NCBI GenBank assembly: GCA_031841125.1
Contig: CM063112.1
Coordinates: 17,882,603-17,946,602 of the forward strand
Direction of reading: 5' to 3'
Origin: Acanthococcus lagerstroemiae
Lineage: Eukaryota > Arthropoda > Insecta > Hemiptera > Eriococcidae
Length of the DNA: 64,000 nucleotides
Position 1 is the first letter of the stretch. The number at the start of each line of letters is the position of its first letter. The notes under the pieces are model-generated. The model searched no databases and had not been told where the DNA came from. It saw nothing but the letters and a program-made list of their open reading frames with translations. The position numbers were made by a program, and so were the translations under genes. Shown piece after piece: positions 37,927-50,715 of the stretch.

Positions 37927-39030
37927 TAACACAAAAAAAACTTCATTATCAACCAACACGGTCAACTTTTGTTTAAACAAAATTTTTAGTAAAAAAACTT
38001 TCTATTTTCAATTACACTACCTACACAACAATTTGAAATTTTTTAAAAAACAATGGCATGAGAATACATGATTTTATATGTATTTTCAACGAGGAATTTA
38101 ATGCCGATGTTAATGTTTGATTATAGTTCATTGTTTTTTCTTATCATGCAAATTTTAGTATCATCAAGATGATACTACTGATCGAACAACTATACGCGTT
38201 TAGTATTGTTATCAGTATCAGTGTAGCTATTCTTGCACGACAAAAAGGAATAAAACATGGAAATTTTAATAAATTTTTTATTTTGAATGTGGAAACGAGA
38301 GGTTCTCGAGAAAAATGGATAATGCCATCGTATTCAGCATTCAAAATACAGCTACAATCACATATAATCTCATCCCATTGTTTTTTATGCTGTTGGGTAG
38401 TGTTATTTACCCTCGAATTATGACAACGCAACAAACATCACACTGATATTAAGTGAAGAATATGTATAGATTGAATACTGCTCTTTTCCATAAAACGGAA
38501 ACGAATGTTGTAATTTCACTAGTTCTGCCGCTAGAGCGTGTGCTAGTCAGAAAAATATAGTTATCAAAATTACCCATGGATTATCTATGTTACCACCGAT
38601 TATTGGGTATAATTGTTCTGTCTGATGAATTGGAATGGTGGAACTTGTTGCGAATGTTATTATGTAACCAAAAATAACACGTCCAAAAAATAAATATAGG
38701 TGAGGGTTGAATTCTTGAATACTTGCCGGCAACAAAATATTCTCAGTGTCTGTAGCAATAGTCAATCCTAACGAGCGAGGGGGAAGAAAGGGAGGGGGAT
38801 ACCCGAGGCCCGGACTTTCAGGGGGGGGGGGCGATAATTTTAAAAAGCCTACGGCTACATCATACTGTACGTCAAATCATCAATCACTCCTTACACACCA
38901 TGAAAGAAAAAAATCTGGTTTTGAGTGTATGCTTATAATTTTTTTCCATCTGACAAAAGAACAAAATGAACTAAAAGGAGAGGGGCCCGTGGAAATTCCC
39001 TTTAGGCCCTTTTTTTCTCTCTACGGGGCT
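37927..39030. other. Non-coding stretch with G-rich repeat debris
   Basis: No gene was recognised. Around 38775-38850 are G-rich runs next to TACCCGAGGCCCGGAC, similar in texture to the poly-G/C-edged MITE-like elements elsewhere. The opposing 84- and 96-codon frames at 38144-38434 are antisense to each other and have no known content. Confidence 0.45.
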
Positions 39031-39039
39031 GGCAATAGT

Positions 39040-39045
39040 TTTATT
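39040..39045 (-). promoter_or_regulatory. Candidate poly(A) signal of earmuff
   Basis: TTTATT on the plus strand, about 500 bases beyond the earmuff stop. Closer alternatives were not obvious. This is a weak assignment. Confidence 0.3.
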
Positions 39046-39540
39046 CTGTAAGAATTATAGATAGTTTTTCGGCAAAACTCATTGATACTATTGATAGTAC
39101 TATCCATACTCGCCAACAGTAAATCAAATCACGTGATCGGCATACCACTTTGATTACAACTGTCATACAACCTTCTGTGCCAAGATTCAGCTTTCGACAA
39201 TTTTTCCCTCTGTGTCTATTTGTACTGATCTGTAATAAGTGTCCAAGGTACAGAACTCTCCCCAAGAGTTCGAACAATACGTGCATCTCTCTTGTATTTA
39301 CTAGTATCGGTTAATACCTGCGTATGGTTAAAATGTAGGTATTTTCATCCAGATTTTGAGTTCCTTAACAATGCAGTGTTCATCGGGTATATGTTTCCCA
39401 AGTTTCGACAGAAGTACATTCTGGTTATTCGACTAAGAGAATGACACTGCTAAAGCGAAACATTGAATCGCTACCGACGAAAGATTACAGACATTTTTCA
39501 AAACTGGAAAGTCCACCCACAAAGTTAAACCGAATCCGAT

Positions 39541-40672
<1,132 letters not shown>

Positions 40673-41037
40673 TCAGAGTTAAGGTTTTGATAAGCTGTAG
40701 TTTGTAGCTGCAACTGCTGCAATTCCTAGGATGAGATAATGCAGGGGGGGGATAGAAAACTATCAATACAAGAATATAAGCATGAAGATTTGAAGATACA
40801 AGTCTACTCACTAAGATTCGTATTTTGTCAGTCAATCTGGATTTTTATCGAGGGTATCTTTTCAGGATTGAACAAGATACGACATATAATTCCATAAGGG
40901 AGAAAGGTGTAGACTGTACACATGCCGACTAAGATTTTTTTTTAACTTACAAAGATACCGACTGCTCTACGCTGCGTCTCGCCTGACGGAGCCATTTATG
41001 TTACAGACTGTTTTTCAGATTTCGTCCATTAGGGTAA

Positions 41038-41523
41038 ATACGCTGTAATGTCTCTCTGGGGAACGACTCAGTTGCAACCGTCGTCCAACGGCAAAATCCG
41101 GAATGCTATCAAAGAGCAAGTACGGGACTGTGCCGTGAGGGAATGACAACAGGAGTGGGACTCGTCCAACAATGGGCATCGAACGCACTGGTTCCTTCCC
41201 GAGGTTGGTCGGAACCTGGAGATGCGCTGGTTCAGACCGTCCAAGTGTCTTACTTGGCTGATTTCTGGTCATGCTCCGTTTGGGGAGTATTTCAAACGCT
41301 TCAGTTTGAGAGACCCTGAGCCATGCTGTTGCAGGGAAGCGGACATGACTCCGTCGCACCTGTTTGATATCTGTCCGCTGTATGTTGACCAACGACTCCG
41401 GGTCATGTCTAAGCTGCGGGAGTTGGGCCGTGGCGCCTGGCTGGTGCCATGTGGACTAGTTTGCGGGTCCGGCAACCTTCCGACTGCTCTCGCCGCATGC
41501 CGAAGATATCCTCCGCGGTGGTG
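41038..41523 (+). mobile_element. R1/Jockey-type non-LTR retrotransposon, C-terminal fragment
   Basis: One frame reads IKEQVRDCAVRE-stop-QQEWDSSNNGHRTHWFLPEV, then WLISGHAPFGEYFKRFSLRD, CCCREADMTPSHLFDICPLY and ends ...RRYPPRW-stop. The GHAPFGEYFKRF phrase followed by a C-x-C...H...C cluster is the RNase-H-to-tail region of ORF2 in R1/LOA/Jockey elements. One in-frame TGA near 41146 and the missing RT domain show a dead 5'-truncated copy. It lies just upstream of the earmuff coding exon, probably in that gene's 5' intron, on the opposite strand. Confidence 0.75.
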
Positions 41524-43060
41524 ACCCAAGTACAGGCAAGTCCGGCGTAGACCGTAAGTCGCCAAAAAGGCCAGGGCGATAACTAAATTTAAGGTGCATC
41601 TGGGGTTTTAATTTTACAAGCCCGGTACCGTCGCTGAGGTTGGACCCTAAAATGATAGGTGTAGAAATGGGCTATGGGTGGAGATGTGGGTGTATAATAA
41701 AGGTAGAGACATCAGGAACAACCGGGTTGGCGGAGGGACAAATTTACGCTCGTAGTGTAATGTCTCTCTATCAGAACTGAGGTCCAGTAAATTTTGTCAA
41801 GTTTTATGTACGAAAGTATCGGTTGAATCAAACGGAATGTATCCACTCACATGTCCGAGTTGAAAACGGCGAACACTGGCTCGACCAAAGTGTTTAAATT
41901 TCTGAACATTTCTGCAAAAAGAAATTAACTCGCGTTGATGTTACTCATATGCTGAGAACTGAAATAAAATTGTGAGTGTCCCATCCCCTCAGAATTTACC
42001 AGCATCTGAGTCATTCTATGCCAGGGGACGTACCATAACTTGGAACATAGACAGGGCCGTACTGAAGGGAAATTGTCAAAAGGGAGAGACCTAACATTTT
42101 TCATCTGGGAAGCCATCAATTTCTTGAGCAGGAGTGAAATGAAAAGATATTAAGGTTCTTTTTACTCATAACATATGATTCGGAAAAACAGGCGAAATAT
42201 ATCAAAACGTGTAAAAATTTTCCGACTGAGAACCACTGATTTTCTAGCTCAAGACCATAATTGGGGATATCGATTGCGGACTCTGAATATATTCTTATTC
42301 GACCTCGGACTGGAGCTTTTAAATTCAAACTTTACAACGGAAAATTTTGTTTACGCACAATAATTATTTCATTTTTGTACTACCTACCTACGAATATTTT
42401 GTTCAGCTTTTGAAGAGAATGAACGCAAATTGACATTAAAATTTTTACTTTAGATGTCGTCTAGTCATTAAAAAAGTGCTTAGTGTAAATTAAAATTTAC
42501 AAAAAAAAAAAAAAAAACACTAAAGAGAGAAATTTTGCAAGGACAGTTCGTTAAATTACAAGAAAATAGAACAGTGGTAAGTAACAGTGTTTTTATGTAT
42601 TCTTCATCTTTCTCACTGGGCTCAATTTGAATTTTTAAAATCTAAAAAAAAAAAATTGGTATGCTTTTTGAGTAAAATTCAAACTTGGGGAACTTCTATC
42701 TAAGTTGGATCAACCTTTTGATACAATACGGTATTTAAAATAATAAGTGAGTCAAATAATCCGTATTTCGATAGTTCTTCAGTGTTTTTAATCAAATTGG
42801 TCTATTTCAAATTATATTCTGCGACCCTTCATGTGATCTAGAATGAAAAACCTCGACCCTACTCAACGATTTTGTAATTCCACTTCACACTTCATAAGAA
42901 AAAGAGAGCATAGCTAGGAATAGAATGCTAATGATGTGCAGCAAAATTTGTCTAACAGGAAAGCGGATTTTCGTGATTTTCCGTCGCGATTTTAACGACG
43001 AGCTTCGAATTTACTGGCGGTATCGAGCGAAGTGTGAAGTGGCGATGGCGGGCCATTGGG

Positions 43061-43150
43061 ACCCCGACGATTCACGAACTCGTCAGCGGGCGTGAAGCGA
43101 TGTTTGGACCTCGCCGAGCCACGAACTCGGCTGCGGGCGTGAAGCATTAT
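43061..43150 (+). repeat. 47-bp tandem pair in a CpG-rich patch
   Basis: Two copies of a unit with CACGAACTCG (starts 43073 and 43120), GCGGGCGTGAAGC and an upstream GACCYCGMCGA word lie side by side. The enclosing 42960-43200 is the most CpG-rich spot in this gene-poor part. A frame at 43034-43258 crosses it and meets a donor-like CAG|GTATTT at 43180, but no gene is recognised. Confidence 0.5.
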
Positions 43151-43619
43151 AAGACGCGATTGTTCCGAGGATTAACAGGTATTTTTTCGTGGGAAGCTTT
43201 TATATTTGAAAGTAGTGATAGTAAGCGAGCAAATGCTGGCTATACTCAGCATTTCTGAGAAATTCTCAGCAAATACTTCGAGGAAGAAATGCTCGATTTT
43301 AGAAAAGCCTAATCTGTAATATTATGATAGGATTTTTGGAACATGTCAGGTAGCGCATGCTTTATCCTTTTCTTTTCGATTTCCACTACCACATGTGTTC
43401 GAACTGACACTATAGATAGGATTACAAATGTTGCAAAAAGTATTTATAAAAAGAAAAATGTCGATTTATGTAAAAAAACTCACACGGACGGACCCACGAG
43501 AGAAAAGCTGATTTAAAAAAAATACTTTCTACAACGTCTATCGGCTTTTCTGTCAAGAGGGAATGGCCCCCGGAGCAACCGAGCAAATTCCCGGTGGCCT
43601 GGTATAAATATAGCCTGAT

Positions 43620-44300
43620 TATCCGAAAATTAATGTAACATGTTCAAGCCTCTTCAATACTTCTTTATGATTCTTCAAGACTCTTCTTATGCTTGAGATG
43701 TCTTAAAATTCTCCGAAACATGTTTTAAGACTGACTCTTTGCAGATCTTATGAACTCGGTCAACCACTATCCCAAGCCTCGAGACTTTGGAGATTTTCAG
43801 ATTCTTTGATATTTCTCTCAGAATCGCTGAGATATATTTTCTTAACTACGACTATGTTACCTATTTGAGATTCTTTTAGATTTCGTTTCAGTCTTTTTGC
43901 AATCCATCTGGATGGAAAACTCTTTGAGACTCTTCTAGGCATCTTAAACATTGTTTAAAACTTTTCAAGACTTCTGAACATCTGAACATACTTTTTTTAT
44001 TATTTCTAAGGATCTTGTAGATTTGTTTCAAGACTGTCCTCGGCTTAGAACTTAGAGGATATTCTCGACATTATTAGGACTAATTGAGACGTTTTCATAT
44101 TTATTCAGGATCTTCTGAAAATCATCCGAACAGGTTTGAGATTCATCGAGATTCATCACTATATTTCCAACCCTGCTCTAGATTTTTCAAACCGTCTTTA
44201 GAAATCTTACAAACACGACTGAAACTTTTTGAGACCATACTACGCTTCATTGAGACTCTTAAAAACTCTTTGAGCCTCATTAAATGCTTACAGAGGTAGG
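43620..44300. repeat. Degenerate short-motif (GAGACTCTT-like) repeat region
   Basis: Words such as CAAGACTCTTC, TTGAGACTCTTCTAG, GAGACTTTGGAGA, TTGAGATTCTTTTAGA, TTCAAGACTTCTGAAC and TTGAGACTCTTAAAAACTC recur every 15-40 bases without fixed register. This suggests an old, decayed minisatellite. Confidence 0.45.
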
Positions 44301-44770
44301 TATAGTATACTCGCACTTAGGTACAAAATAGAGGTTAAAAAAACATTTTTTGCGACAAAGCGAAATTTGATAAAAAATAGTCAGGTAACCTGTCACGAAC
44401 ACTATACTAAAAATCCCACCCCCTGGCCCTCGTGCACAATTTTCTGTGGGGATTTAAGTCCCCAAAATAAGTTTTTCACACGTATCGTGAGTTGTAATGT
44501 AGTTGTGAGAAAAATTTTCAAATAAAAAATGTTCTTCTTCTAAATTTCTACAACTTTAATTCTCATACATTTTTTTGTAAATCCAACTATTCGGCCACAA
44601 ATGTGCCTGAAAGTCAAGTATAGCTGGTTATATGTAATATAAATGTTGAAAATGTGTATATTAACCCACGAATTTCGTTGCTGATTCAGTTGTGGGACTC
44701 TAGTTAAAATTAAACCTGCTTCTCGATCCCCCTTACACACATATACACATGCGCGAACACCCCCCCCTCC

Positions 44771-44790
44771 ACACACACACACACACACAT
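44771..44790. repeat. (CA)n microsatellite
   Basis: About nine CA dinucleotides follow a CCCCCCCTCC run. Confidence 0.85.
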
Positions 44791-45124
44791 CTATGCTATT
44801 CCGAATCTTTTCAGACTAGCCTGTTGGTACTCATCAGTTACTATCACAACATTTCTACCAAAATGCTCGAGAATGTATTTATGGTATGAGTCCAGGAGAC
44901 TGAAATGTCTTCTGTGACGACCATACAGTTTTATGTAGGAGATAACCTCCATCAACAACAAACAAGTACTTTTCGTCCAATTTTTTTTGTATCAGAAAAA
45001 ATCTCATACAGTTGAAACTTATTACTTGGTTTTCGCATAGGTACCAGTTTCATCGAATAAAGGAAGTGGATACTGCGCCGATGCTTCCTTCAAGTAATTC
45101 TGTCTTCAATTCAATTGTTCCTTC

Positions 45125-45583
45125 TTAAAGGATGCAAATATGATGAAATAGAGAGAAGGGGTCAGCGAGCGGAGTTTTTGCCGTGTTAATAACAACAGAC
45201 GTGGTTACTGCTGCTAACGACTTCACTTTTCTAGATATTTTGAATTTTATATCGGTGAACTTTTTTCCTTCATTTCCTCTTAAAATAGTGGTCTCAATTT
45301 CGTAAACTTTGGGCGAGTTCACACCAACCCCTACCACGCCTGTGCTTATAGATACTATATTGTCTCTCGCAATAAACGGCATTTGACTTTGGAGCCAGAT
45401 GTAGATAATGTTGATATCTCTATCACTGCGTATTCTCCGAGCGTCACACAAGTCAACGTGTAGCTCCACTGTAGCCGATTGTATGTCGCAGCAGTCTTCT
45501 AACATCGAGCAGAGAAGACTATTTGTTGTACGTTTTTGGATCCACTGAGATCGAACACTTTCAAATGTACCCACCTCAATCAT
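45125..45583 (-). CDS. Unrecognised 152-codon open frame
   Basis: This intact minus-strand frame starts MIEVGTFESVRSQWIQKRTT and includes VELHVDLCDARRIRSDRDIN, FIARDNIVSISTGVVGVGVN and KFTDIKFKISRKVKSLAAV. Amino-acid composition is more protein-like than in neighbouring chance frames and nothing low-complexity is present. There is no signal peptide, no known domain and no clear splice partners. It could be a single exon, a decayed gene or chance. Confidence 0.25.
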   Translation of the reverse strand: MIEVGTFESVRSQWIQKRTTNSLLCSMLEDCCDIQSATVELHVDLCDARRIRSDRDINIIYIWLQSQMPFIARDNIVSISTGVVGVGVNSPKVYEIETTILRGNEGKKFTDIKFKISRKVKSLAAVTTSVVINTAKTPLADPFSLFHHICIL

Positions 45584-45844
45584 GTGTTATAACGCCAGAA
45601 ACTTTCAGTGATCGCATCAAGCTTTGTTCGATCTCCATGTCTGTCTAGGTCCCACTAAAGAGCTTTTCTGTACGACGAACACTGGAGTATCCTTCAGGGG
45701 TAAACAAAAGGAACATTCTTTTGCAGTTATTTTCTTGCTCAAAGTAGTCATATTTTGTAGGTATAACTGTGCCACTTATCCATATTGAAAATGACCAAGT
45801 TTTTTGGCAGCTTCATGTGGCGTTACCGTACCGACATCGTCTTA

Positions 45845-46106
45845 ATATGGACGTTGTTAAGCAAAAGGGGACCAAGCGACAAAATCTGTTTCTCGAGAAC
45901 ATGTGATTCCAAGTTCAAGAGCCATGTAGGTAGAAACTATATGACATAGAGTTTATCGGTAAGCTTTCTTCAAAATGGGTACGCATTTTTGATTCGGGAA
46001 CCCTGTATTTAAGAAATTCAAATTTTTATGCGCTTTCCAACGATACCAATAACTGATTTTGTCAAAAAATATTGCTTGGTCGCTTTATGCTTAACCGCGT
46101 CCATAT
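45845..46106 (+). repeat. MITE family A, full-length reference copy
   Basis: About 262 bases with terminal inverted repeats: left ATATGGACGTTGTTAAGCAA, right (reverse complement) ATATGGACGCGGTTAAGCAT. The interior holds CAAGTTCAAGAGCCATGTAG, GGTAAGCTTTCTTCAAAATG and GCGCTTTCCAACGATACCAA, all shared with the copies at 1353, 8805, 10626 and 63197. There is no coding capacity. The TA at the edge would suit a mariner-like target site, but the TSD is not certain. Confidence 0.75.
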
Positions 46107-49028
46107 ATAGTCCGACGTATACGTATCGGTGAATACGCGGTAAGAATAACGCATGAAGAATCTATTCCGGATTTTAGAATCGAATTTCGACAAGGCTATA
46201 GTTCCTCAAATATGACTTGTGAGTAAAATCTTGCAATAGGCTTTTTTGTAGAAAATTTTACAAGGAACATATTTTTACTGGGGTATTTTCTTCCTAGAAT
46301 GTCATAAATTTGAGAAAAATCAAGGAAACCGTTTAAAATTCAATTTTGTGTAGCCCTCTTCGAATTGTGGAAGTTCCCAGTGTGAGGGCGGTGGCTTTTC
46401 ATCACTTATCATAGACACCTTCTTCAACATTTTCAAACCTTCTGTGCGAACTTTTTCTAATCGAACCTGTTTCTTGATTATAATTCTCCTGGGCTATTAC
46501 GTTTAAACAAGTTGAGATTTATGAATTTGGGGCGCAAATTACCGCTGGGGCGCACCGGGAAATTTCCCGGTTTCCCGATTAGCCAGTCCGTGTATGCATG
46601 TATAATATGATTCATCCTGTTTACAGCGTAATATATTGCCTAATGCAATGTACGAAGGAACCGAACATGGGGCGCGCTAACCTGGGACTCAATCCGGAAC
46701 TTCATGGCAGGTAACCCCGCAAGCCCGGGACTCAATTCTGCAAAAGACACCGTTTTGGGATTCAATTTGGAATCCCCTTCCATCTTACTTCACTTATTTT
46801 AACTATTCCTAGGTTAAGCCTCTTCATTTCTCTTTTTTGAGATTCTCTAATCTTCCAACTCCACTCAAACTTCTTACATTCCAAGTTCCTATTTTAAAAT
46901 TGCGCCTTTCTTTTTAAAACTTTCTGATGATGATGCTCCCTCAAGTAGCTTCCTCCCGGACATCCGAATGGGGAGCTTTTTACGTCCGGAAAAATTATTT
47001 ACCTGTTGGAACGCCATCATCAGTGATTAATGTTTGGAAAAGCTACATTTCCTGGAAAGAGATACTGTTGTTGTTTTTCATTGCTTTCAACAGGGTTTAT
47101 CTGTAGGAGTTTGCCTTCTCCTAGGTGCTTTTGGTCGCGATTCTAACGATGTACTGTAACCTCGTAGAGAGTATTTTTTTATATTTTTTAAGCTTAAGCC
47201 TCCTCACCACAGCAAGGTATCACCCAAGAGGAGGTACGTCAAACTAGCAATGTTTATTTTCATTTTCTATAAGGTGAAGCCCGAACAAAGGCAACTGAAA
47301 AGTACCAACTCAATTTAAAGCGGATATTTCTAATACCCGACCGTGTTTTCGATTATCGGCTCATCGCGGCGGATCACGCGATGCCGAGTATCGCCTCCCA
47401 TATCGTCCTTGTGGCCAAACCTGTGCCTCCATTCAACTTGTGCGCTGCACAAAAGACACAGCGTCACTCAAGTCTCTCTAATTTTTTTTCCCTGCCACGA
47501 AGAGCTTCTGCGTCGTAAAAATGGCTGGAAAACGCTCGCCGCGAAAAGCGACGCGACGCACTCGAAGCGAAAAAATTATAAAATCCAGTAATAGCCGAAG
47601 GCGTGCAAACCGCAAACGAGAAAAAATTAATACGTTTAAACGGTACGCAGAAAAAAAGCAGAGCTCGTGTAATTCCGCCGAAGTATCTCCGTTTAAACAA
47701 CTCCATATTATGTAACAGTTGGCGTAATTTTATTTATTTACAAAGGAGGCGGGCAATTTGTGAAACGCAGATCGATGTAGAGGGTAGGCTTTTCTGAAGG
47801 GCGTGTCTACAGGGCGAAGAAAAAGAGAACAGAGAGAGCTTTTGCATACAGCACATGTTTACCCCCGGTGCTAAAGTTGACACAGAATTTACCAGCTGTA
47901 ATTTCGAAAATAAAGAGATTGTTTATACTAACTGCATGTTATCTATTGTAAGCTGGAGGAGAAAAAATTCTTATGAACAACGCTTTCGTTAAAATGGTAT
48001 AACCGAGAAAGTGAAAAATCAACATCCGCAGCATCGTTTTCTCCTTTCGTTAATGCAGACTCGCTCGAACTTGGGCGTACAGTCGAGCTTGATTTTCAAA
48101 TACCTTATATCATCTCTCGCCTTTCCATCTCCGAGGATGTGGTTTTGACACGTCGAGATGCTTTGGCATGTATAAAATGTGCTTATACTGTTTAGTCTAC
48201 CTGTATTCTTGGAAAAGAGCTCCCCGAACCTAAAATCTTACATTAAACGAGAAACGACACGCCGGGTTCGCGGGCTGCCACCAAGCAGTTATTTTATTCG
48301 TATGCAGGTTATTCTCAGAAATTTAAAGGCATTGGCAGGAAATGATTAGAAAATGACTGCCCCAAAAAAGCAACTATTTTGACGACTCACACTAGGCGAA
48401 ATGCTGGTTTTAGGCGACCAAAACTCCATAAAATGAAGCGAGCCAAATTTACATAAATTATTGTAGAAATTATTATTCCTCAATATCAGATGACCTAAGA
48501 ACAGCCCAACTTATCTCCCCAAAAATATTATTAGAATGCAGAGCTGGATATCAATTTGAACATTTTAAAATTTAAGTAGACTGTTTTAAAAGATCCCGCT
48601 GCGGAAAAATCACAATTTCTGTCAATCTGTCACTGAAAAATTGAGCCAAATCGAGTCAGACCCTGTATCACAGCTGAAACCTCGCCCACCGGAGTAATCG
48701 TTGACAGAAGGTGCCAGAATTTCATTATGACAGAATTTTTTCATTTTTTTGTCACAGGGTTAAACGCAGAGAAACGCGAAGGTTGTGTTTCGTACTTCGT
48801 GTGCGTATCTTTTCCTTTGCGCCAGCCGTGTAATGGTAAGTTAAAAAGGCACCGTCGCGTCGGTGCCTTCACAAGTTGCTGGCACACTGCGTTCATGGTC
48901 ATGTTCGATATATTGCCTGGGGTCTAGAAGTGGTTTTATGTTTTTACTTCAGGCCCATAGCTGGCCATCTGCAGTGGGGGAGGGGCTTGAGGAAACACAT
49001 AGTATATAATGTGAGAATTTCTACAAGG
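46107..49028. other. Gene-poor stretch
   Basis: No gene was recognised. A CpG-richer patch at 47340-47860 carries overlapping, strongly basic frames on both strands that look like chance readings of the same sequence. A 9-bp perfect hairpin lies at 48846-48869. The remainder is unremarkable. Confidence 0.45.
48846..48869. other. Perfect 9-bp GC hairpin
   Basis: AAGGCACCG, loop TCGCGT, CGGTGCCTT. It is not the histone 3' stem-loop sequence. No associated gene is recognised. Confidence 0.5.
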
Positions 49029-49268
49029 CAGTGATGTAGCCAAAGGGGGATGAGGCGCGATGGGGGAAAATGCAGCCCTCCCAAGGCAGCTGAAATTGAA
49101 TGCAAAATATGTAAAAATAAGCAATTTTTCGCCTTTAAAACACGTTTTCTTCCGAAAAATTTTCGCTCAAGCAGTAATTTTACCTTCATTTTCATAAAAT
49201 ACTTCTTCTCCCTTGAAAATCTTACTTTGCTCCCCCCTCCCCCTGGGAAGATTCCGGCTACGTCACTG
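49029..49268. repeat. MITE-like family B, full copy
   Basis: The left end CAGTGATGTAGCCAAAGGGG is mirrored by the right end (reverse complement CAGTGACGTAGCCGGAATCT). A G/C-run lies just inside each end (GGGGG, and CCCCCCTCCCCC). The interior is AT-rich. The minus-strand 170-codon frame at 48944-49456 reads through it (SDVAGIFPGGGGSKV) and is a repeat artefact. A relative lies at 21706-21867. Confidence 0.7.
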
Positions 49269-49662
49269 TTGTCGGTTTTTATGGCGAGTGTCGAAAACGA
49301 AACCTGAATACGAAGTTTTCTCATGAATATATCGCGAGCACGATCGCGAGTGAACGCGGCTCCTCGGGTCTCTGGTCTTGGGTATATCTCACCTCGTTGT
49401 CTAAACAGACTCAGGTAACTTGGGGCCATTACATTCAAACCACATTCCCAATCCAAGAGCGTCCCAAACTAGTTGATCAAGCTTTTGTTCTGAATTTTAA
49501 AATGTTTCTGTGATATTAATTCTCTTCATCCCTTTTACCGACTTTTCTACAAAAAAGTCAGGTATTATACCCGTCACAGCTGTCGATATGGGGGTGGGGG
49601 CAATGTTTTTTTACGTTTCAGAGTGTGTAGAATGCAACTGCAATGGTGGCTGAATTTCAGGT

Positions 49663-49664
49663 TT

Positions 49665-49708
<44 letters not shown>

Positions 49709-49712
49709 ATAT
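49663..49712. repeat. (TA)n/(TATG)n microsatellite
   Basis: About 12 TA units grade into GTATGTATGTATATATG. Confidence 0.85.
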
Positions 49713-49739
49713 GTACGGACAAAATTTGTATCACGAAAA

Positions 49740-50190
49740 TCTCAAAAAGTAATGAATCAATTGATTCCAAAGTTTGGTATATTATGGAGAAGTACCTGAA
49801 ATTGTGCCCATTGAAGTTTGATGACAATTGGTCGAGTCGTTCATGAGTTTTTCCTATATAAGGTCAGAATAAAAAGCGCGAAATCTCGGAAAGTATTGAA
49901 TCAATTGATTCCAAAGTTTGATACATTATGGAGAAGTACATTATGTGAGACTGGTGAAAATTCAATGACAAATGTTCGAGTCATTCATGAGTTTTTCCTC
50001 AATTTAAGTCGCGTAATCGTCAGTGTTACCACAGTAACTGGTCGAGTCGTTCACGAGTTTGTCCTCAATTGAAATCGCGTAATCGTCAATGTTACCACAG
50101 TAACCCAACCCCACGAATCCCATCGAGGTTTTTCGTTCACGAGTTTGTCCTCAATTGAAATCGCGTAATCAGTGTTATCACAGTAACCAA
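49740..50190 (+). repeat. Short tandem duplications next to the NUMT
   Basis: GAATCAATTGATTCCAAAG occurs near 49753 and 49897 (offset about 144). A second unit with GTTCACGAGTTTGTCCTCAA, then GAAATCGCGTAATCGTCA and TTACCACAGTAAC repeats at about 49975, 50045 and 50132. Copies are only mildly diverged. Confidence 0.6.
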
Positions 50191-50715
50191 GGTGTCTACA
50201 AGAATGGAAAAATATAAATTCCTGACTTTTTCTAAACTTTTTTTTTTCTCTTCTTTAAATAATCTTTACAGTATAGACAGCATATATTTATTTTTATACT
50301 ACTAGACGCTCTGGTTAAAATGAACTGAAATTTGAAGTTGACTTTTGGGTGAAAGCATTAGGAAGGTGTTCACAGATATACATAAACAAACAAAGCGATG
50401 AACTAAGTTATGAATTATATTTTTTCAAGTGTTTCATTCTGTAAAACTTTACCAATGAGATGAAAAATTCCAAACTTTTTAAAAATATTGTTGAATTTCC
50501 TGACTATTTACAAACTTCCTGACCTACTTTTCAAATTCCTGACTTTTTCCAAACTTTCCAAATTTTCCAAACCTGTAGACAGCTTGGTAACCCAACCCCA
50601 CGAATCCTATGGAGCTTTTCCTCGCGATTCGTAAATACGTGAGTTGGCAACGCTGCAGTGTAACCTAGTGCAACCCAACCCGAATGACTCATTTTGCGAT
50701 GCATGTTCAGTTGAT

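Larger units (their letters stand above)
41524..45124. other. Gene-poor stretch
   Basis: No gene was recognised. Contents: an A17 run at about 42500, a CpG-rich patch at 42960-43200 with a 47-bp duplication, a degenerate short-motif region at 43620-44300, and a (CA)n run at 44771-44790. Confidence 0.5.

Noticed and set aside
47340..47860. Basic frames (for example MAGKRSPRKATRRTRSEK) suggesting a histone- or protamine-like gene
   Set aside because: Overlapping frames in several registers are all open in this patch, no family match, and no splice or UTR support.
48944..49456. 170-codon minus-strand frame
   Set aside because: It reads through the family B MITE-like element and its flanks; the similar-looking peptide found with such elements reflects the repeat, not a gene.
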